Assembly: GCF_902497855.1 (NCBI RefSeq) | Contig: NZ_CABVHU010000022.1 | Location: forward strand, 1 to 64,000 | DNA: 64,000 bases | Direction of reading: 5' to 3' | Origin: Pseudomonas fluorescens | GTDB lineage: Bacteria > Pseudomonadota > Gammaproteobacteria > Pseudomonadales > Pseudomonadaceae | In this document: piece after piece, positions 16,864-25,439 of the stretch | Layout: every line of letters starts with the position of its first letter | How positions within the stretch are numbered: position 1 is the stretch's first letter | Made by a program: the position numbers and the translations under genes | Notes under the pieces: generated by a model | The model's input: only the letters and a program-made list of their open reading frames with translations | The model's database searches: none | What the model was told of the DNA's origin: nothing

Positions 16864-18561
16864 TCACTGGCCCCACGAATCACGCAAGGTCACGGTACGG
16901 TTGAATACCGGAGCACCTGGTTTCGAGTCCTTGATATCCGCGACGAAGTAACCTTCGCGCTCGAACTGGAAACGGTCTTCCGGCAGTGCGTTGCCAAGCG
17001 AAGGCTCGGCACGACAACCGGTGAGGACTTGCAGCGAGTCAGGGTTGATGTTGTCCAGGAAACCGGCGCTGTCTTCGGCTTTCTCAGGGTTCGGCGAACG
17101 GAACAGGCGATCGTACAGACGCACTTCGCATTCGACGCTGGCCGCGGCCGGTACCCAGTGCACCACGCCCTTGACCTTGCGGCCTTCAGGGTTCTTGCCC
17201 AGTGTTTGCGGGTCATAGGAGCAACGCAGTTCAACGATATTGCCGTCGGCGTCCTTGATCGCTTCGTCGGCACGGATCACGTAGCTGCCGCGCAGACGCA
17301 CTTCGCCATTCGGCTCCAGGCGCTTGTAGCCTTTTGGCGGCTCTTCCATGAAGTCTTCACGGTCGATGTAGAGCTCACGGGCGAACGGCAATACGCGCAC
17401 GCCCATGTCTTCTTTCGGGTGGCATGGCAGTTCGAGGTTCTCGACCTGGCCTTCCGGGTAGTTGGTGATCACGACTTTCAGCGGACGCAATACGCACATG
17501 GCACGGGGGGCGCTGTGGTCGAGGTCGTCGCGGATGCTGAATTCGAGCATGCCGAAGTCGACCACGCCGTCGGAACGGTTGGTGCCGATCATTTCGCAGA
17601 AATTGCGGATCGATTTCGGCGTGTAGCCACGGCGGCGGAAACCCGACAGCGTGGACATGCGCGGATCGTCCCAGCCATTGACGTGCTTCTCGTCCACCAG
17701 TTGCTTGAGCTTGCGCTTGCTGGTGATGGTGTAGTTCAGGTTCAGGCGGCTGAACTCGTACTGGCGCGGGTTCGCAGGAACCGGCAGGTTCTCCAGGAAC
17801 CACTCGTACAGTGGACGGTGGCTTTCGAACTCCAGGGTGCAGATCGAGTGGGTGATGCCTTCAATGGCGTCCGACTGACCGTGGGTGAAGTCGTAGTTCG
17901 GGTAGATGCACCACTTGTCACCGGTCTGGTGGTGGTGCGCGTGACGGATGCGATACATGATCGGGTCGCGCAGGTTCATGTTCGGCGAGGCCATGTCGAT
18001 CTTGGCCCGCAGCACCCGTGCGCCGTCCGGGAATTCACCGGCGCGCATGCGGGCGAACCAGTCGAGGTTTTCTTCCACGGAGCGATCGCGGAACGGGCTG
18101 TTCTTGCCCGGCTCGGTCAGGGTGCCGCGGTATTGCTTGGCCTGATCCGGGGTCAGGTCGTCGACGTAGGCCTTGCCGGCCTTGATCAGCTCGACGGCCC
18201 AGTCGTGCAACTGGTCGAAATACTGCGAGGCATAGCGCACTTCACCGGACCATTGGAAGCCCAGCCATTTGACGTCGCTTTCGATCGCGTCGATGTATTC
18301 CTGGTCTTCCTTGGCCGGGTTGGTGTCGTCGAAACGCAGGTGCGTGACGCCGCCGAATTCCTGGGCCAGGCCGAAGTTCACACAGATCGACTTGGCGTGA
18401 CCGATGTGCAGGTAACCGTTGGGCTCAGGCGGGAAACGGGTGACGATCTGCGTGTGCTTACCCGAGTCCAGGTCCGCCTGGATGATCGGGCGCAGGAAAT
18501 TGACCGGCACGGCAGGGCCGGTCTTGGAATTCGAGGTAGGGTCGACAGTGGGCTTGCTCAT
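16864..18561 (-). CDS. glnS: Glutaminyl-tRNA synthetase
   Basis: This 565-aa class I synthetase charges tRNA-Gln. The ATP-binding HIGH motif appears as PPEPNGYLHIGHAKS near residue 45, the KMSKS equivalent as ITSKRKL, and the anticodon-binding beta-barrel domains occupy the C-terminal 220 residues. ATG 18561 is chosen: AGGATCC precedes it and the family N-terminus (MSKPTVD, then VNFLRPIIQADLDSG) begins there. Sequence upstream to 18624 has no synthetase character. It is the first gene of a glnS-cysS unit and divergent from ppiB. Confidence 0.96.
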   Translation of the reverse strand: MSKPTVDPTSNSKTGPAVPVNFLRPIIQADLDSGKHTQIVTRFPPEPNGYLHIGHAKSICVNFGLAQEFGGVTHLRFDDTNPAKEDQEYIDAIESDVKWLGFQWSGEVRYASQYFDQLHDWAVELIKAGKAYVDDLTPDQAKQYRGTLTEPGKNSPFRDRSVEENLDWFARMRAGEFPDGARVLRAKIDMASPNMNLRDPIMYRIRHAHHHQTGDKWCIYPNYDFTHGQSDAIEGITHSICTLEFESHRPLYEWFLENLPVPANPRQYEFSRLNLNYTITSKRKLKQLVDEKHVNGWDDPRMSTLSGFRRRGYTPKSIRNFCEMIGTNRSDGVVDFGMLEFSIRDDLDHSAPRAMCVLRPLKVVITNYPEGQVENLELPCHPKEDMGVRVLPFARELYIDREDFMEEPPKGYKRLEPNGEVRLRGSYVIRADEAIKDADGNIVELRCSYDPQTLGKNPEGRKVKGVVHWVPAAASVECEVRLYDRLFRSPNPEKAEDSAGFLDNINPDSLQVLTGCRAEPSLGNALPEDRFQFEREGYFVADIKDSKPGAPVFNRTVTLRDSWGQ

Positions 18562-18823
18562 AGGATCCTTGAACGTACAAGTGCGCGGCCAGTTGGCCAA
18601 ATCAAAGCGGCTGTTATAAATCAAAGGGGCTTATCATAGCCGATGCTGTCAAGTCGCTGACAGAGCAGGCCCGAAAACGGCTGCATTTAATCGGATGCAA
18701 ATGAAAAACGGCCTCGAAATTCGCGCCCGGCACGCTAAACTGCGCACCTTGGCCAACATTGGCCGGACCGGTTGAGGGCTGCCGAGCCTCGAAACCCACG
18801 AATTCATAGAAAGAGAAACCATC

Positions 18824-19327
18824 ATGACCCAAGTCAAACTGACCACCAACCATGGCGACATCGTCCTGGAACTGAACGCTGAAAAGGCACCGCTGACCGT
18901 TGCCAACTTCATCGAATACGTCAAAGCCGGTCACTACGAAAACACCGTTTTCCACCGCGTCATCGGTAACTTCATGATCCAGGGCGGCGGTTTCGAGCCA
19001 GGCATGAAAGAAAAGAAAGACAAGCGCCCAAGCATCCAGAACGAAGCCGACAACGGCCTGCCAAACGAGAAGTACACCGTGGCCATGGCCCGTACCATGG
19101 AGCCGCATTCGGCGTCCGCCCAGTTCTTCATCAACGTGGCTGACAACAGCTTCCTGAACCACAGCGCCAAGACCACTCAAGGCTGGGGCTACGCAGTATT
19201 CGCCAAAGTCGTTGCCGGCACCGACGTCGTCGACAAGATCAAGGGTGTTTCCACCACCATGAAGTCCGGCCACCAGGACGTGCCAGCAGAAGACGTGATC
19301 ATCGAGAAAGCCGAGATCATTGAGTGA
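18824..19327 (+). CDS. ppiB: Peptidyl-prolyl cis-trans isomerase, cyclophilin type
   Basis: This 167-aa cyclophilin catalyses proline isomerisation during protein folding. It lacks a signal peptide and so is the cytosolic PpiB form. Active-site motifs are visible: TVFHRVIGNFMIQGGGFEPG with the catalytic Arg, and SASAQFFINVADNSFLNH. AGAGAAA stands before ATG 18824. The stop overlaps the GTG of lpxH by 4 nt, so ppiB-lpxH form an operon, an arrangement usual in Pseudomonas (recalled). It is divergent from glnS across a 262-nt gap. Confidence 0.96.
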   Translation: MTQVKLTTNHGDIVLELNAEKAPLTVANFIEYVKAGHYENTVFHRVIGNFMIQGGGFEPGMKEKKDKRPSIQNEADNGLPNEKYTVAMARTMEPHSASAQFFINVADNSFLNHSAKTTQGWGYAVFAKVVAGTDVVDKIKGVSTTMKSGHQDVPAEDVIIEKAEIIE

Positions 19328-20076
19328 TACTGCTGATTTCAGACTTGCATCTGGAAGAGGAGCGCCCGGACATTACCCGGGCGTTTCTGGATTTGCTCGC
19401 CGGGCGCGCCCGCTCGGCGAGTGCGTTATATATCCTGGGCGATTTTTTCGAAGCGTGGATTGGCGACGATGCCATGACCACCTTCCAGCGTTCCATCTGC
19501 CAGGCCCTGCGCGATCTCAGCGACAGCGGCACGGCCATTTATCTGATGCACGGCAATCGCGACTTCATGCTCGGCAAGGCCTTTTGCAAACAGGCCGGCT
19601 GCACATTATTGAAGGACCCGAGTGTCGTGCAGTTTTACGGCGAGCCGGTGCTGTTGATGCACGGCGACAGCCTCTGCACCCGTGACGTCAGCTATATGAA
19701 GCTGCGACGCTACCTGCGTAATCCCGTGACCTTGTTCATCCTGCGCCATTTGCCCCTGGGCACCCGGCAGAAGCTGGCGCGCAAGCTGCGCAGTGAAAGC
19801 CGTGCGCAAACGCGAATGAAGGCCAACGACATCGTCGATGTCACGCCAGACGAGGTGCCGCGGATCATGCAGGCCTACGGCGTGAAAACCTTGATCCATG
19901 GCCATACCCATCGCCCCGCCATCCACAAGTTGCAGATTGGCGAGCAGGCGGCCAGGCGCATAGTGCTGGGGGATTGGGATCGTCAGGGCTGGGCGTTGCA
20001 GGTGGATGAGCAAGGGTTCGCGCTGGCGCCGTTCGACTTCGCCCCGCCACCGCAACTGGCGGCGCCCGCAACCTGA
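19324..20076 (+). CDS. lpxH: UDP-2,3-diacylglucosamine diphosphatase
   Basis: This 250-aa peripheral inner-membrane enzyme hydrolyses UDP-2,3-diacylglucosamine to lipid X in lipid A synthesis. The metallophosphoesterase metal ligands are all present in order: SDLHL at the N-terminus, LGDFFEAW, MHGNRDFM, MHGDSLCT and HGHTHRPAIH. The start is the GTG at 19324, inside the ppiB stop region. The last 15 or so residues (FDFAPPPQLAAPAT) are a variable tail. A REP pair follows directly. Confidence 0.95.
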   Translation: MILLISDLHLEEERPDITRAFLDLLAGRARSASALYILGDFFEAWIGDDAMTTFQRSICQALRDLSDSGTAIYLMHGNRDFMLGKAFCKQAGCTLLKDPSVVQFYGEPVLLMHGDSLCTRDVSYMKLRRYLRNPVTLFILRHLPLGTRQKLARKLRSESRAQTRMKANDIVDVTPDEVPRIMQAYGVKTLIHGHTHRPAIHKLQIGEQAARRIVLGDWDRQGWALQVDEQGFALAPFDFAPPPQLAAPAT

Positions 20077-20090
20077 CTGCCGAACACAAA

Positions 20091-20189
20091 TCCCCTGTAG
20101 GAGCTGGCTTGCCAGCGAAGGCGCCGGATCAGTTAACATCTTCGTTGAATGTGAAACCGCCTTCGCCGGCAAGCCAGCTCCTACAGTGG
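20091..20189. repeat. Inverted REP pair (REPIN)
   Basis: CCCCTGTAGGAGCTGGCTTG begins near 20092 and the inverted arm CCTTCGCCGGCAAGCCAGCT ends the unit with CTACAG. It lies between the convergent lpxH and emrB genes. Confidence 0.85.
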
Positions 20190-20208
20190 GATTGTCGGCA
20201 ACCCGGGC

Positions 20209-21738
20209 TTAGTGGCCGGAGGCAGCCGGCCCCGCCTTCGCCGCAAACGGCGGTTTCGCCAGCCACACCAGCACAATCAAGCCCATGAATGCCCACCCCA
20301 GCAACGTGAAGTAATCCACGGTGGAGAGCATGTACGCCTGACTGGTCAGCACATGGTCCAGTTGCGCATAGGCCTGATTGCTCGCCCCGCCCAAGCTGTT
20401 CAGCGCCTCGCGGGTAGCCGGCTCATAGGTGCTGATGCTTTCGCTCATATAGGCGTGGTGCTGATCGGCCCGGCGAATCCAGATCCACGTCGTCAGCGAC
20501 GCCGCAAAACTGCCGCCCAAGGTCCGCAGGAAGGTCGCAAGGCCCGCGCCGTCGGCGATCTGGCTCGGTGGCAGGTCTGACATCAAAATGCTCAAGGTCG
20601 GCATGAAGAACAGCGCCACGCCAATCCCCATGAACAGCTGCACCAGGGCGATGTGCTGGAAGTCCACTTCGTTGGTAAACCCGGCACGCATGAAGCAGCT
20701 CAGGCCAATCGCCAGGAACGCCAGGCCGGCCAGCAGCCGCAGGTCGAACTTGTGTGCGTATTTGCCGACAAATGGCGACATCAACACCGGCAAAATACCG
20801 ATCGGCGCCACCGCCAGCCCCGCCCAGGTCGCCGTGTAACCCATCTGGGTTTGCAGCCATTGCGGCAGGATCAGGTTGATCCCGAAAAACCCGGCGTAAC
20901 CCAACACCAACACAATGGTGCCGATGCGGAAATTGCGGTAAGCGAACAGCCGCAGATTGACCACCGGGTGTTTGTCGGTCATTTCCCAGATCACGAACAC
21001 CGCCAGCGCTATCACTGAAATGGCCGCGCCGATGAGGATGAAGCTCGACTCGAACCAGTCCAGGTCATTGCCCTTGTCGAGGATCACCTGCAAGGCGCCG
21101 ACGCCAATGATCAGTGTGATCAAACCGACGTAATCCATCGGCTGGTAGCTGGTTTCCACCGGCCGCGCCTTGAGTTGCTGGCGCACCACCATCACCGCGA
21201 AAACACCGATCGGCACGTTGATAAAGAAGATCCACGGCCAGCTATAGCTGTCGGTAATCCAGCCGCCGAGGATAGGACCGGCAATCGGCGCCACCACCGT
21301 GACCATCGCCAGCAACGCCAGGGCCATGCCGCGCCTGGCCGGCGGATACACCGCGATCAGCAGCGTCTGGGTCATCGGGTACAACGGACCGGCGACCAGG
21401 CCTTGCAGCACCCGAAAGCCGATCAACTCAGGCATCGAAGTCGAAATACCGCAGAGAAACGAGGCCAGCACAAACAGCACGGTCGCCCAGAGAAACAGCT
21501 TCACTTCACCGAAGCGTCGGCTCAACCAACCGGTCAATGGCAGCGCAATCGCGTTGCTCACCGCGAACGAAGTGATGACCCAGGTGCCCTGCTCCGAACT
21601 CACGCCCAGGTTGCCGGATATCGTCGGCAACGCCACGTTGGCGATGGTGGTGTCGAGCACCTGCATGAAGGTCGCCAGCGACAGGCCGATGGTGCTGAGC
21701 ACCAGGCTGGGCGGCGTGAAAGACGCGTTATTGCTCAT
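20209..21738 (-). CDS. emrB: Drug efflux MFS transporter, DHA2/EmrB family
   Basis: This 509-aa protein has about fourteen membrane helices. The MFS DHA2 motifs are visible: LDTTIANVALPTI in helix 1, WLSRRFGEVK after helix 2, and FRVLQGLVAGPLYP with motif C-like VAPIAGPILGGWI in helix 5. It works with the membrane-fusion protein (emrA-like) and outer membrane factor upstream as a tripartite proton-driven exporter. ATG 21738 has AAAGGA upstream. It is the last gene of the marR-OMF-emrA-emrB transcript; a REP pair separates it from emrA. Confidence 0.9.
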   Translation of the reverse strand: MSNNASFTPPSLVLSTIGLSLATFMQVLDTTIANVALPTISGNLGVSSEQGTWVITSFAVSNAIALPLTGWLSRRFGEVKLFLWATVLFVLASFLCGISTSMPELIGFRVLQGLVAGPLYPMTQTLLIAVYPPARRGMALALLAMVTVVAPIAGPILGGWITDSYSWPWIFFINVPIGVFAVMVVRQQLKARPVETSYQPMDYVGLITLIIGVGALQVILDKGNDLDWFESSFILIGAAISVIALAVFVIWEMTDKHPVVNLRLFAYRNFRIGTIVLVLGYAGFFGINLILPQWLQTQMGYTATWAGLAVAPIGILPVLMSPFVGKYAHKFDLRLLAGLAFLAIGLSCFMRAGFTNEVDFQHIALVQLFMGIGVALFFMPTLSILMSDLPPSQIADGAGLATFLRTLGGSFAASLTTWIWIRRADQHHAYMSESISTYEPATREALNSLGGASNQAYAQLDHVLTSQAYMLSTVDYFTLLGWAFMGLIVLVWLAKPPFAAKAGPAASGH

Positions 21739-21792
21739 CGCGAATCCTTTGAAACTGGGCAGGCGCGGCACCATTCAATGGACGCCGCTGGC

Positions 21793-21886
21793 CTTGTGGG
21801 AGCGAGCCTGCTCGCGAAAGCGGTGATTCAGTCAACAGAGATGTTGAATAGAAGACCGCTTTCGCGAGCAGGCTCGCTCCCACAGG
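21793..21886. repeat. Inverted REP pair inside the efflux operon
   Basis: CTTGTGGGAGCGAGCCTGCT starts at about 21793 and the inverted arm TTTCGCGAGCAGGCTCGCTC ends near 21886. It sits in the 163-nt gap between emrA and emrB, so it would be transcribed as a strong hairpin between two co-directional genes. Confidence 0.85.
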
Positions 21887-21901
21887 TCGGTGGGATGGCG
21901 A

Positions 21902-23104
21902 TCAGCGTTGAGCGGTTTTGCTGACCGCTGCGCTGTTGTCGTGGATCAAACGAGTGATCATTGCGTCGGCCTCGGCCAACTGACGGTCGTAGACGCTGGT
22001 GCTGAACGAAGCCTTTTGCGGCGGTTGTTGCGCCAGCACCGGACCGCTCTGGTCATGCAGGTTCACATTGACCTGGGTCGACAGGCCGACCCGCAGTGGA
22101 TGTTTTGCAAGCTCTTCGGCGTTGATGTGGATCCGCACCGGCACCCGCTGGACGATCTTGATCCAGTTACCCGTGGCGTTCTGTGCTGGCAGCAAGGCAA
22201 ATGCGCTGCCGGTGCCAGCGCCGAGGCTGTCGATGGTGCCGCTGAATTTCACGTCGCTGCCGTACAGGTCGGCTTCGATGTCCACCGGCTGGCCGATGCG
22301 CATGTCACGCAGCTGGGTTTCCTTGAAGTTGGCGTCGATCCACAGCTGATCCAGCGGAATCACCGCCATCAGCGCCGTGCCCGGCTGCACCCGCTGCCCG
22401 AGTTGCACGGTGCGCTTGGCGACGTAACCGGTCACCGGTGCGATCAAGGTGCTGCGCGAGTTGTTCAAGTAAGCCTGACGCAATTGCGCAGCAGCGGACA
22501 TAACGTCCGGGTGCGACGAAACCACGGTGTCATCGACCAGCGCACTGGTGGTTTTCAGTTGCTGTCTGGCGTTGGCCAAGGCGTTTTGCGCCGAGGTCAG
22601 GTCGTCGCGAGCATGGGACAGTTCTTCCTGGGAAATCGCGCCGCCAGCGGCGAGGTTTTTCCGGCGATTGAAGTTGTCCTGAGCCTTCTGCACTTCAGCT
22701 TGTTGGGCGTTGACCTGGGCTTTCATGCCGTCGACGTTGCTGTACAAGCCGCGCACCTGGCGCACGGTGCGGGCCAGGTTGGCCTGGGCACTTTGCAGGC
22801 CGACTTCGGCATCGTTCGGGTCGAAGTTGATCAGCACCTGGCCTTCCTGGACCAGGTCGCCGTCGTCGGCGCCGATGCTGACCACGGTGCCGGTGACCAG
22901 CGGAGTGATTTCCACCACGTTGCCGTTTACATAGGCGTCGTCGGTGCTTTCGTTCCAGCGCCCGTAGAGTTCGTGATAACCCCAGACGCCCAGGCCGGTG
23001 AGTATCACCACCAGCGCCAGGACCAGCAGCATGACTTTGCGCTTGCGCTGATTGCTCGCGTCTTGCGGGGTGTCAGGGGCTTGAGTTGTATCGGCAGTAG
23101 CCAT
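21902..23104 (-). CDS. emrA: Membrane fusion protein, EmrA/HlyD family
   Basis: This 400-aa periplasmic adaptor is anchored by one N-terminal helix (VMLLVLALVVILTGLGVWGY, residues 23-42). The EmrA signature STDDAYVNGNVVEITPLVTG follows directly, then a lipoyl half, a long coiled-coil hairpin at about residues 110-215, and the beta-barrel with GYVAKRTVQLGQRVQPGTAL. It links the EmrB-type pump to the outer membrane factor encoded 15 nt upstream. Confidence 0.92.
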   Translation of the reverse strand: MATADTTQAPDTPQDASNQRKRKVMLLVLALVVILTGLGVWGYHELYGRWNESTDDAYVNGNVVEITPLVTGTVVSIGADDGDLVQEGQVLINFDPNDAEVGLQSAQANLARTVRQVRGLYSNVDGMKAQVNAQQAEVQKAQDNFNRRKNLAAGGAISQEELSHARDDLTSAQNALANARQQLKTTSALVDDTVVSSHPDVMSAAAQLRQAYLNNSRSTLIAPVTGYVAKRTVQLGQRVQPGTALMAVIPLDQLWIDANFKETQLRDMRIGQPVDIEADLYGSDVKFSGTIDSLGAGTGSAFALLPAQNATGNWIKIVQRVPVRIHINAEELAKHPLRVGLSTQVNVNLHDQSGPVLAQQPPQKASFSTSVYDRQLAEADAMITRLIHDNSAAVSKTAQR

Positions 23105-23119
23105 GACGAGTACCTTGAA

Positions 23120-24589
23120 TTAGTTGTGCTGCGTGGCTGGGGTTGCGTTGGCTGCGGTCAGGGTGTCGCCCTGGAAACCGCCCCCCAGCGCCTGCATGAG
23201 TTGGATCGACAGATCGATCTGCTCGGCATTCAGGCTGGCCAGCTGACGCTGGGCCTGGAGCAGTTGCTGCTCGATGCTGAGCACGTCCAGGTAATTGCCG
23301 ATGCCGGAACCGTAACGCTGGACCACGGTGTTGTATGACTGCTGGGCAATGTCGGTGGCGTGTTGCTGGGCCCCGATCTGCCGACCGATATCGCGCAACT
23401 GGTTAATGGTGTCGCTGACATCGCCCAGGGCTTTGACCAGGCTTTTGTTGTACTGCGCCACCGCGAGGTCGTAATCGGCGTCGCGGGCATCGAGATCGGC
23501 ACGCAGGCGGCCACCGTCGAAAATCGGCACGGAGATCGTCGGCGCAATGTTGAAGAAACGACTGGCGGAGCCGAACATCGCATCGCCCAGCAACGACTCG
23601 GCACCGGCCGCGGCGCTCAGGTTGAGGTTGGGGTAGAAGCGGGTTTTGCCGGCGTCGATATTCTTGCTCGCCGCCTCGACCCGCCAGCGCGCTGCCACCA
23701 GGTCCGGACGGCGGCCGAGCAGCTCGGCCGGCAGCACCGATGGCAGTGCCACGGCGCTGGCCTGGAGAATGTTCGGCCGGGCGATGTCGTTGCCGCGATC
23801 CGGGCCTTTGCCAAGCAGGACAGCCAAGGCGATTTTCGCGCTTTGCAGGCGTTTTTCGGCGTCGATCAGGCTGGCTTCCGACGAAGCTTGCAGGCTTTCG
23901 GTCTGCTGGAACTGGTACTGACTGTCGATCCCGGAACTCAGGCGCCGCTGGCTCAGGTCGAGCATCTGCCGGGTGCGCTTGAGGTCTTCGCTGGCCAGAT
24001 CATGGACGATGTGCGCCTGCCCCAGATCGCTGTAGGCGCGGGCGACGTCGGCCGCCAGCGTCAACTGCGCCGCCTGCCGGTCGACTTCGGCGGCACGTGC
24101 CTGGCCCAGTGCGGCTTCCCAGGCGTCGCGCTGGCCGCCCCAGAGGTCGAAGTTGTAATTGAAACTGGCGCCGATGTTGCGCACGGTGGAGTAGGCATCG
24201 CCCTGCCCGTTCGGGTCCTGATCCCGCGCCAGGCGCGAGCGGCTGATGCCGGCGCTGGCATCGAGGGTCGGCATCCGTTCGGCGTCGGCGGCGTAAGCGG
24301 CGGCGCTGGCCTGATGGGCGCGGGCGTCGGCGATTTGCATGTCCGGGCTGTCGTGCAGGGCTTCGCGGATCAGCCCGTCGAGCTGCGGGTCGCCGAGGCT
24401 TTTCCACCAGTCGCTTTTCGGCCAGGCCGCCGGCGACAGGGTCACGCCGCTGAGGGATTGTGCGGCCTTGAGGTTTTTCGCTTCGAGGCTGACGCCTTCG
24501 GTGTTCAGGCCGCTGTAGCTGGCGCAACCGGCCAGGGTCATGGCCAACAGCACCAGACTGAGGCCGGTGCGCAAGGTTTTACTGTTCAT
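23120..24589 (-). CDS. Outer membrane efflux lipoprotein, NodT/OprM family
   Basis: This 489-aa outer membrane factor has a lipoprotein signal (LVLLAMTLAGCASYSG, lipobox Cys about residue 22) and the two repeated TolC-type halves of long coiled coils, e.g. LKRTRQMLDLSQRRLSSGID. It should form the outer membrane channel of the tripartite pump. The start overlaps the marR stop by 4 nt (24586-24589), so the operon is tightly coupled. Many Pseudomonas EmrAB-type systems carry such a dedicated factor. Confidence 0.9.
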   Translation of the reverse strand: MNSKTLRTGLSLVLLAMTLAGCASYSGLNTEGVSLEAKNLKAAQSLSGVTLSPAAWPKSDWWKSLGDPQLDGLIREALHDSPDMQIADARAHQASAAAYAADAERMPTLDASAGISRSRLARDQDPNGQGDAYSTVRNIGASFNYNFDLWGGQRDAWEAALGQARAAEVDRQAAQLTLAADVARAYSDLGQAHIVHDLASEDLKRTRQMLDLSQRRLSSGIDSQYQFQQTESLQASSEASLIDAEKRLQSAKIALAVLLGKGPDRGNDIARPNILQASAVALPSVLPAELLGRRPDLVAARWRVEAASKNIDAGKTRFYPNLNLSAAAGAESLLGDAMFGSASRFFNIAPTISVPIFDGGRLRADLDARDADYDLAVAQYNKSLVKALGDVSDTINQLRDIGRQIGAQQHATDIAQQSYNTVVQRYGSGIGNYLDVLSIEQQLLQAQRQLASLNAEQIDLSIQLMQALGGGFQGDTLTAANATPATQHN

Positions 24590-25059
24590 TTGTCACCTAC
24601 CCGCAGCAGAGTGATCGAGTCACCGGCGGCCACCAGGATTTTCTTGAGGATCTGTTCCAGGGTGTTCAGTTCTTCCGGGGTGATGGCCCCGGCCAATTCA
24701 TTCATGGCGTCGGCGCCGATGTGTGGCAAGCGGTCGGCGAGCTTCTGCCCCTCTGCGGTCAGCACCAACCGGACCTGGCGGCGATCCGCCTCGGAACGCT
24801 GACGGGCAAGGAAACCTTTCTGTTGCAGACGGTCGAGCATGCGGGTCATCGAACCGCTGTCCAGGGACAGGTGGCGGCAGAGTTCGGCCGGGGTATCGAC
24901 GCCGAACTGGGCCATGATGATCAGGACCTTGAACTGCGCGGACGTGATGCCGTGGGGTTCCATGTGGGTGTCGATGATCCGGTCCTTGAGCAGCGCCGCG
25001 CGCCCGAGCAGGAGGCCGAGATGGCACGTGTGGAATTCGTCCGGGGAGAAATGTTTCAT
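24586..25059 (-). CDS. MarR family transcriptional repressor of the efflux operon
   Basis: This 157-aa winged-helix regulator shows the MarR core: TSAQFKVLIIMAQFGVDTPA leading to recognition helix LCRHLSLDSGSMTRMLDRLQ, and a wing with ARQRSEADRRQVRLVLTAEG. It is the first gene of the efflux operon, and two identical palindromes lie at 25075-25086 and 25108-25119 in front of it. This is the standard autorepressor design in which a drug or phenolic ligand releases the repressor. The ligand is unknown. Confidence 0.92.
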   Translation of the reverse strand: MKHFSPDEFHTCHLGLLLGRAALLKDRIIDTHMEPHGITSAQFKVLIIMAQFGVDTPAELCRHLSLDSGSMTRMLDRLQQKGFLARQRSEADRRQVRLVLTAEGQKLADRLPHIGADAMNELAGAITPEELNTLEQILKKILVAAGDSITLLRVGDK

Positions 25060-25074
25060 CTGACCACCAATTAG

Positions 25075-25129
25075 CTGCCTAGGCAGAGAATATATGTCCA
25101 GATGTTACTGCCTAGGCAGCGAATGTCAA
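25075..25129 (-). promoter_or_regulatory. Promoter with twin MarR operators
   Basis: CTGCCTAGGCAG occurs twice as a perfect 12-bp palindrome, at 25075-25086 and 25108-25119, centres 33 bp apart (about three helical turns). On the minus strand TTGACA (25129-25124) is followed after 16 nt by TAACAT (25107-25102), so the upstream palindrome fills the -35/-10 spacer and the other lies in the leader. MarR binding is inferred from position and symmetry. Confidence 0.8.
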
Positions 25130-25180
25130 CGCAATAGTTAGGTTGCTTGCTATTTTATTGATCAATGGTGTTTTGCCGGA

Positions 25181-25413
25181 GGTTTTTTTGGGGTTGATAG
25201 ATTGCTTTCGCTGGCAAGCCAGCTCCTACAGGGGATCGTGTCGAACGCATGGATCGCGCGATTCACAAGGACCTGTAGTTTTTTCAGGTGGGCTTTGTGG
25301 GGGCTGATAAATTGCTTTCGCTGGCAAGCCAGCTCCTACAGGGGATCGTGTCGAACGCATGGATCGCGCAGTACACACGGACCTGTAGGAGCCGGCTTGC
25401 CGGCGAAGGGAGC
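25181..25413. repeat. 110-bp tandem duplication carrying REP elements
   Basis: The segment beginning at 25181 recurs from 25291 with a 110-nt offset. Both copies contain ATTGCTTTCGCTGGCAAGCC and the tail GATCGTGTCGAACGCATGGA. In the first copy the distal REP arm is cut after ACCTGTAG; in the second it continues as GAGCCGGCTTGCCGG. The repeat lies between tamB and marR. Confidence 0.8.
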
Positions 25414-25439
25414 GACTCGGTTCTGGAGGAGACTCGGGC

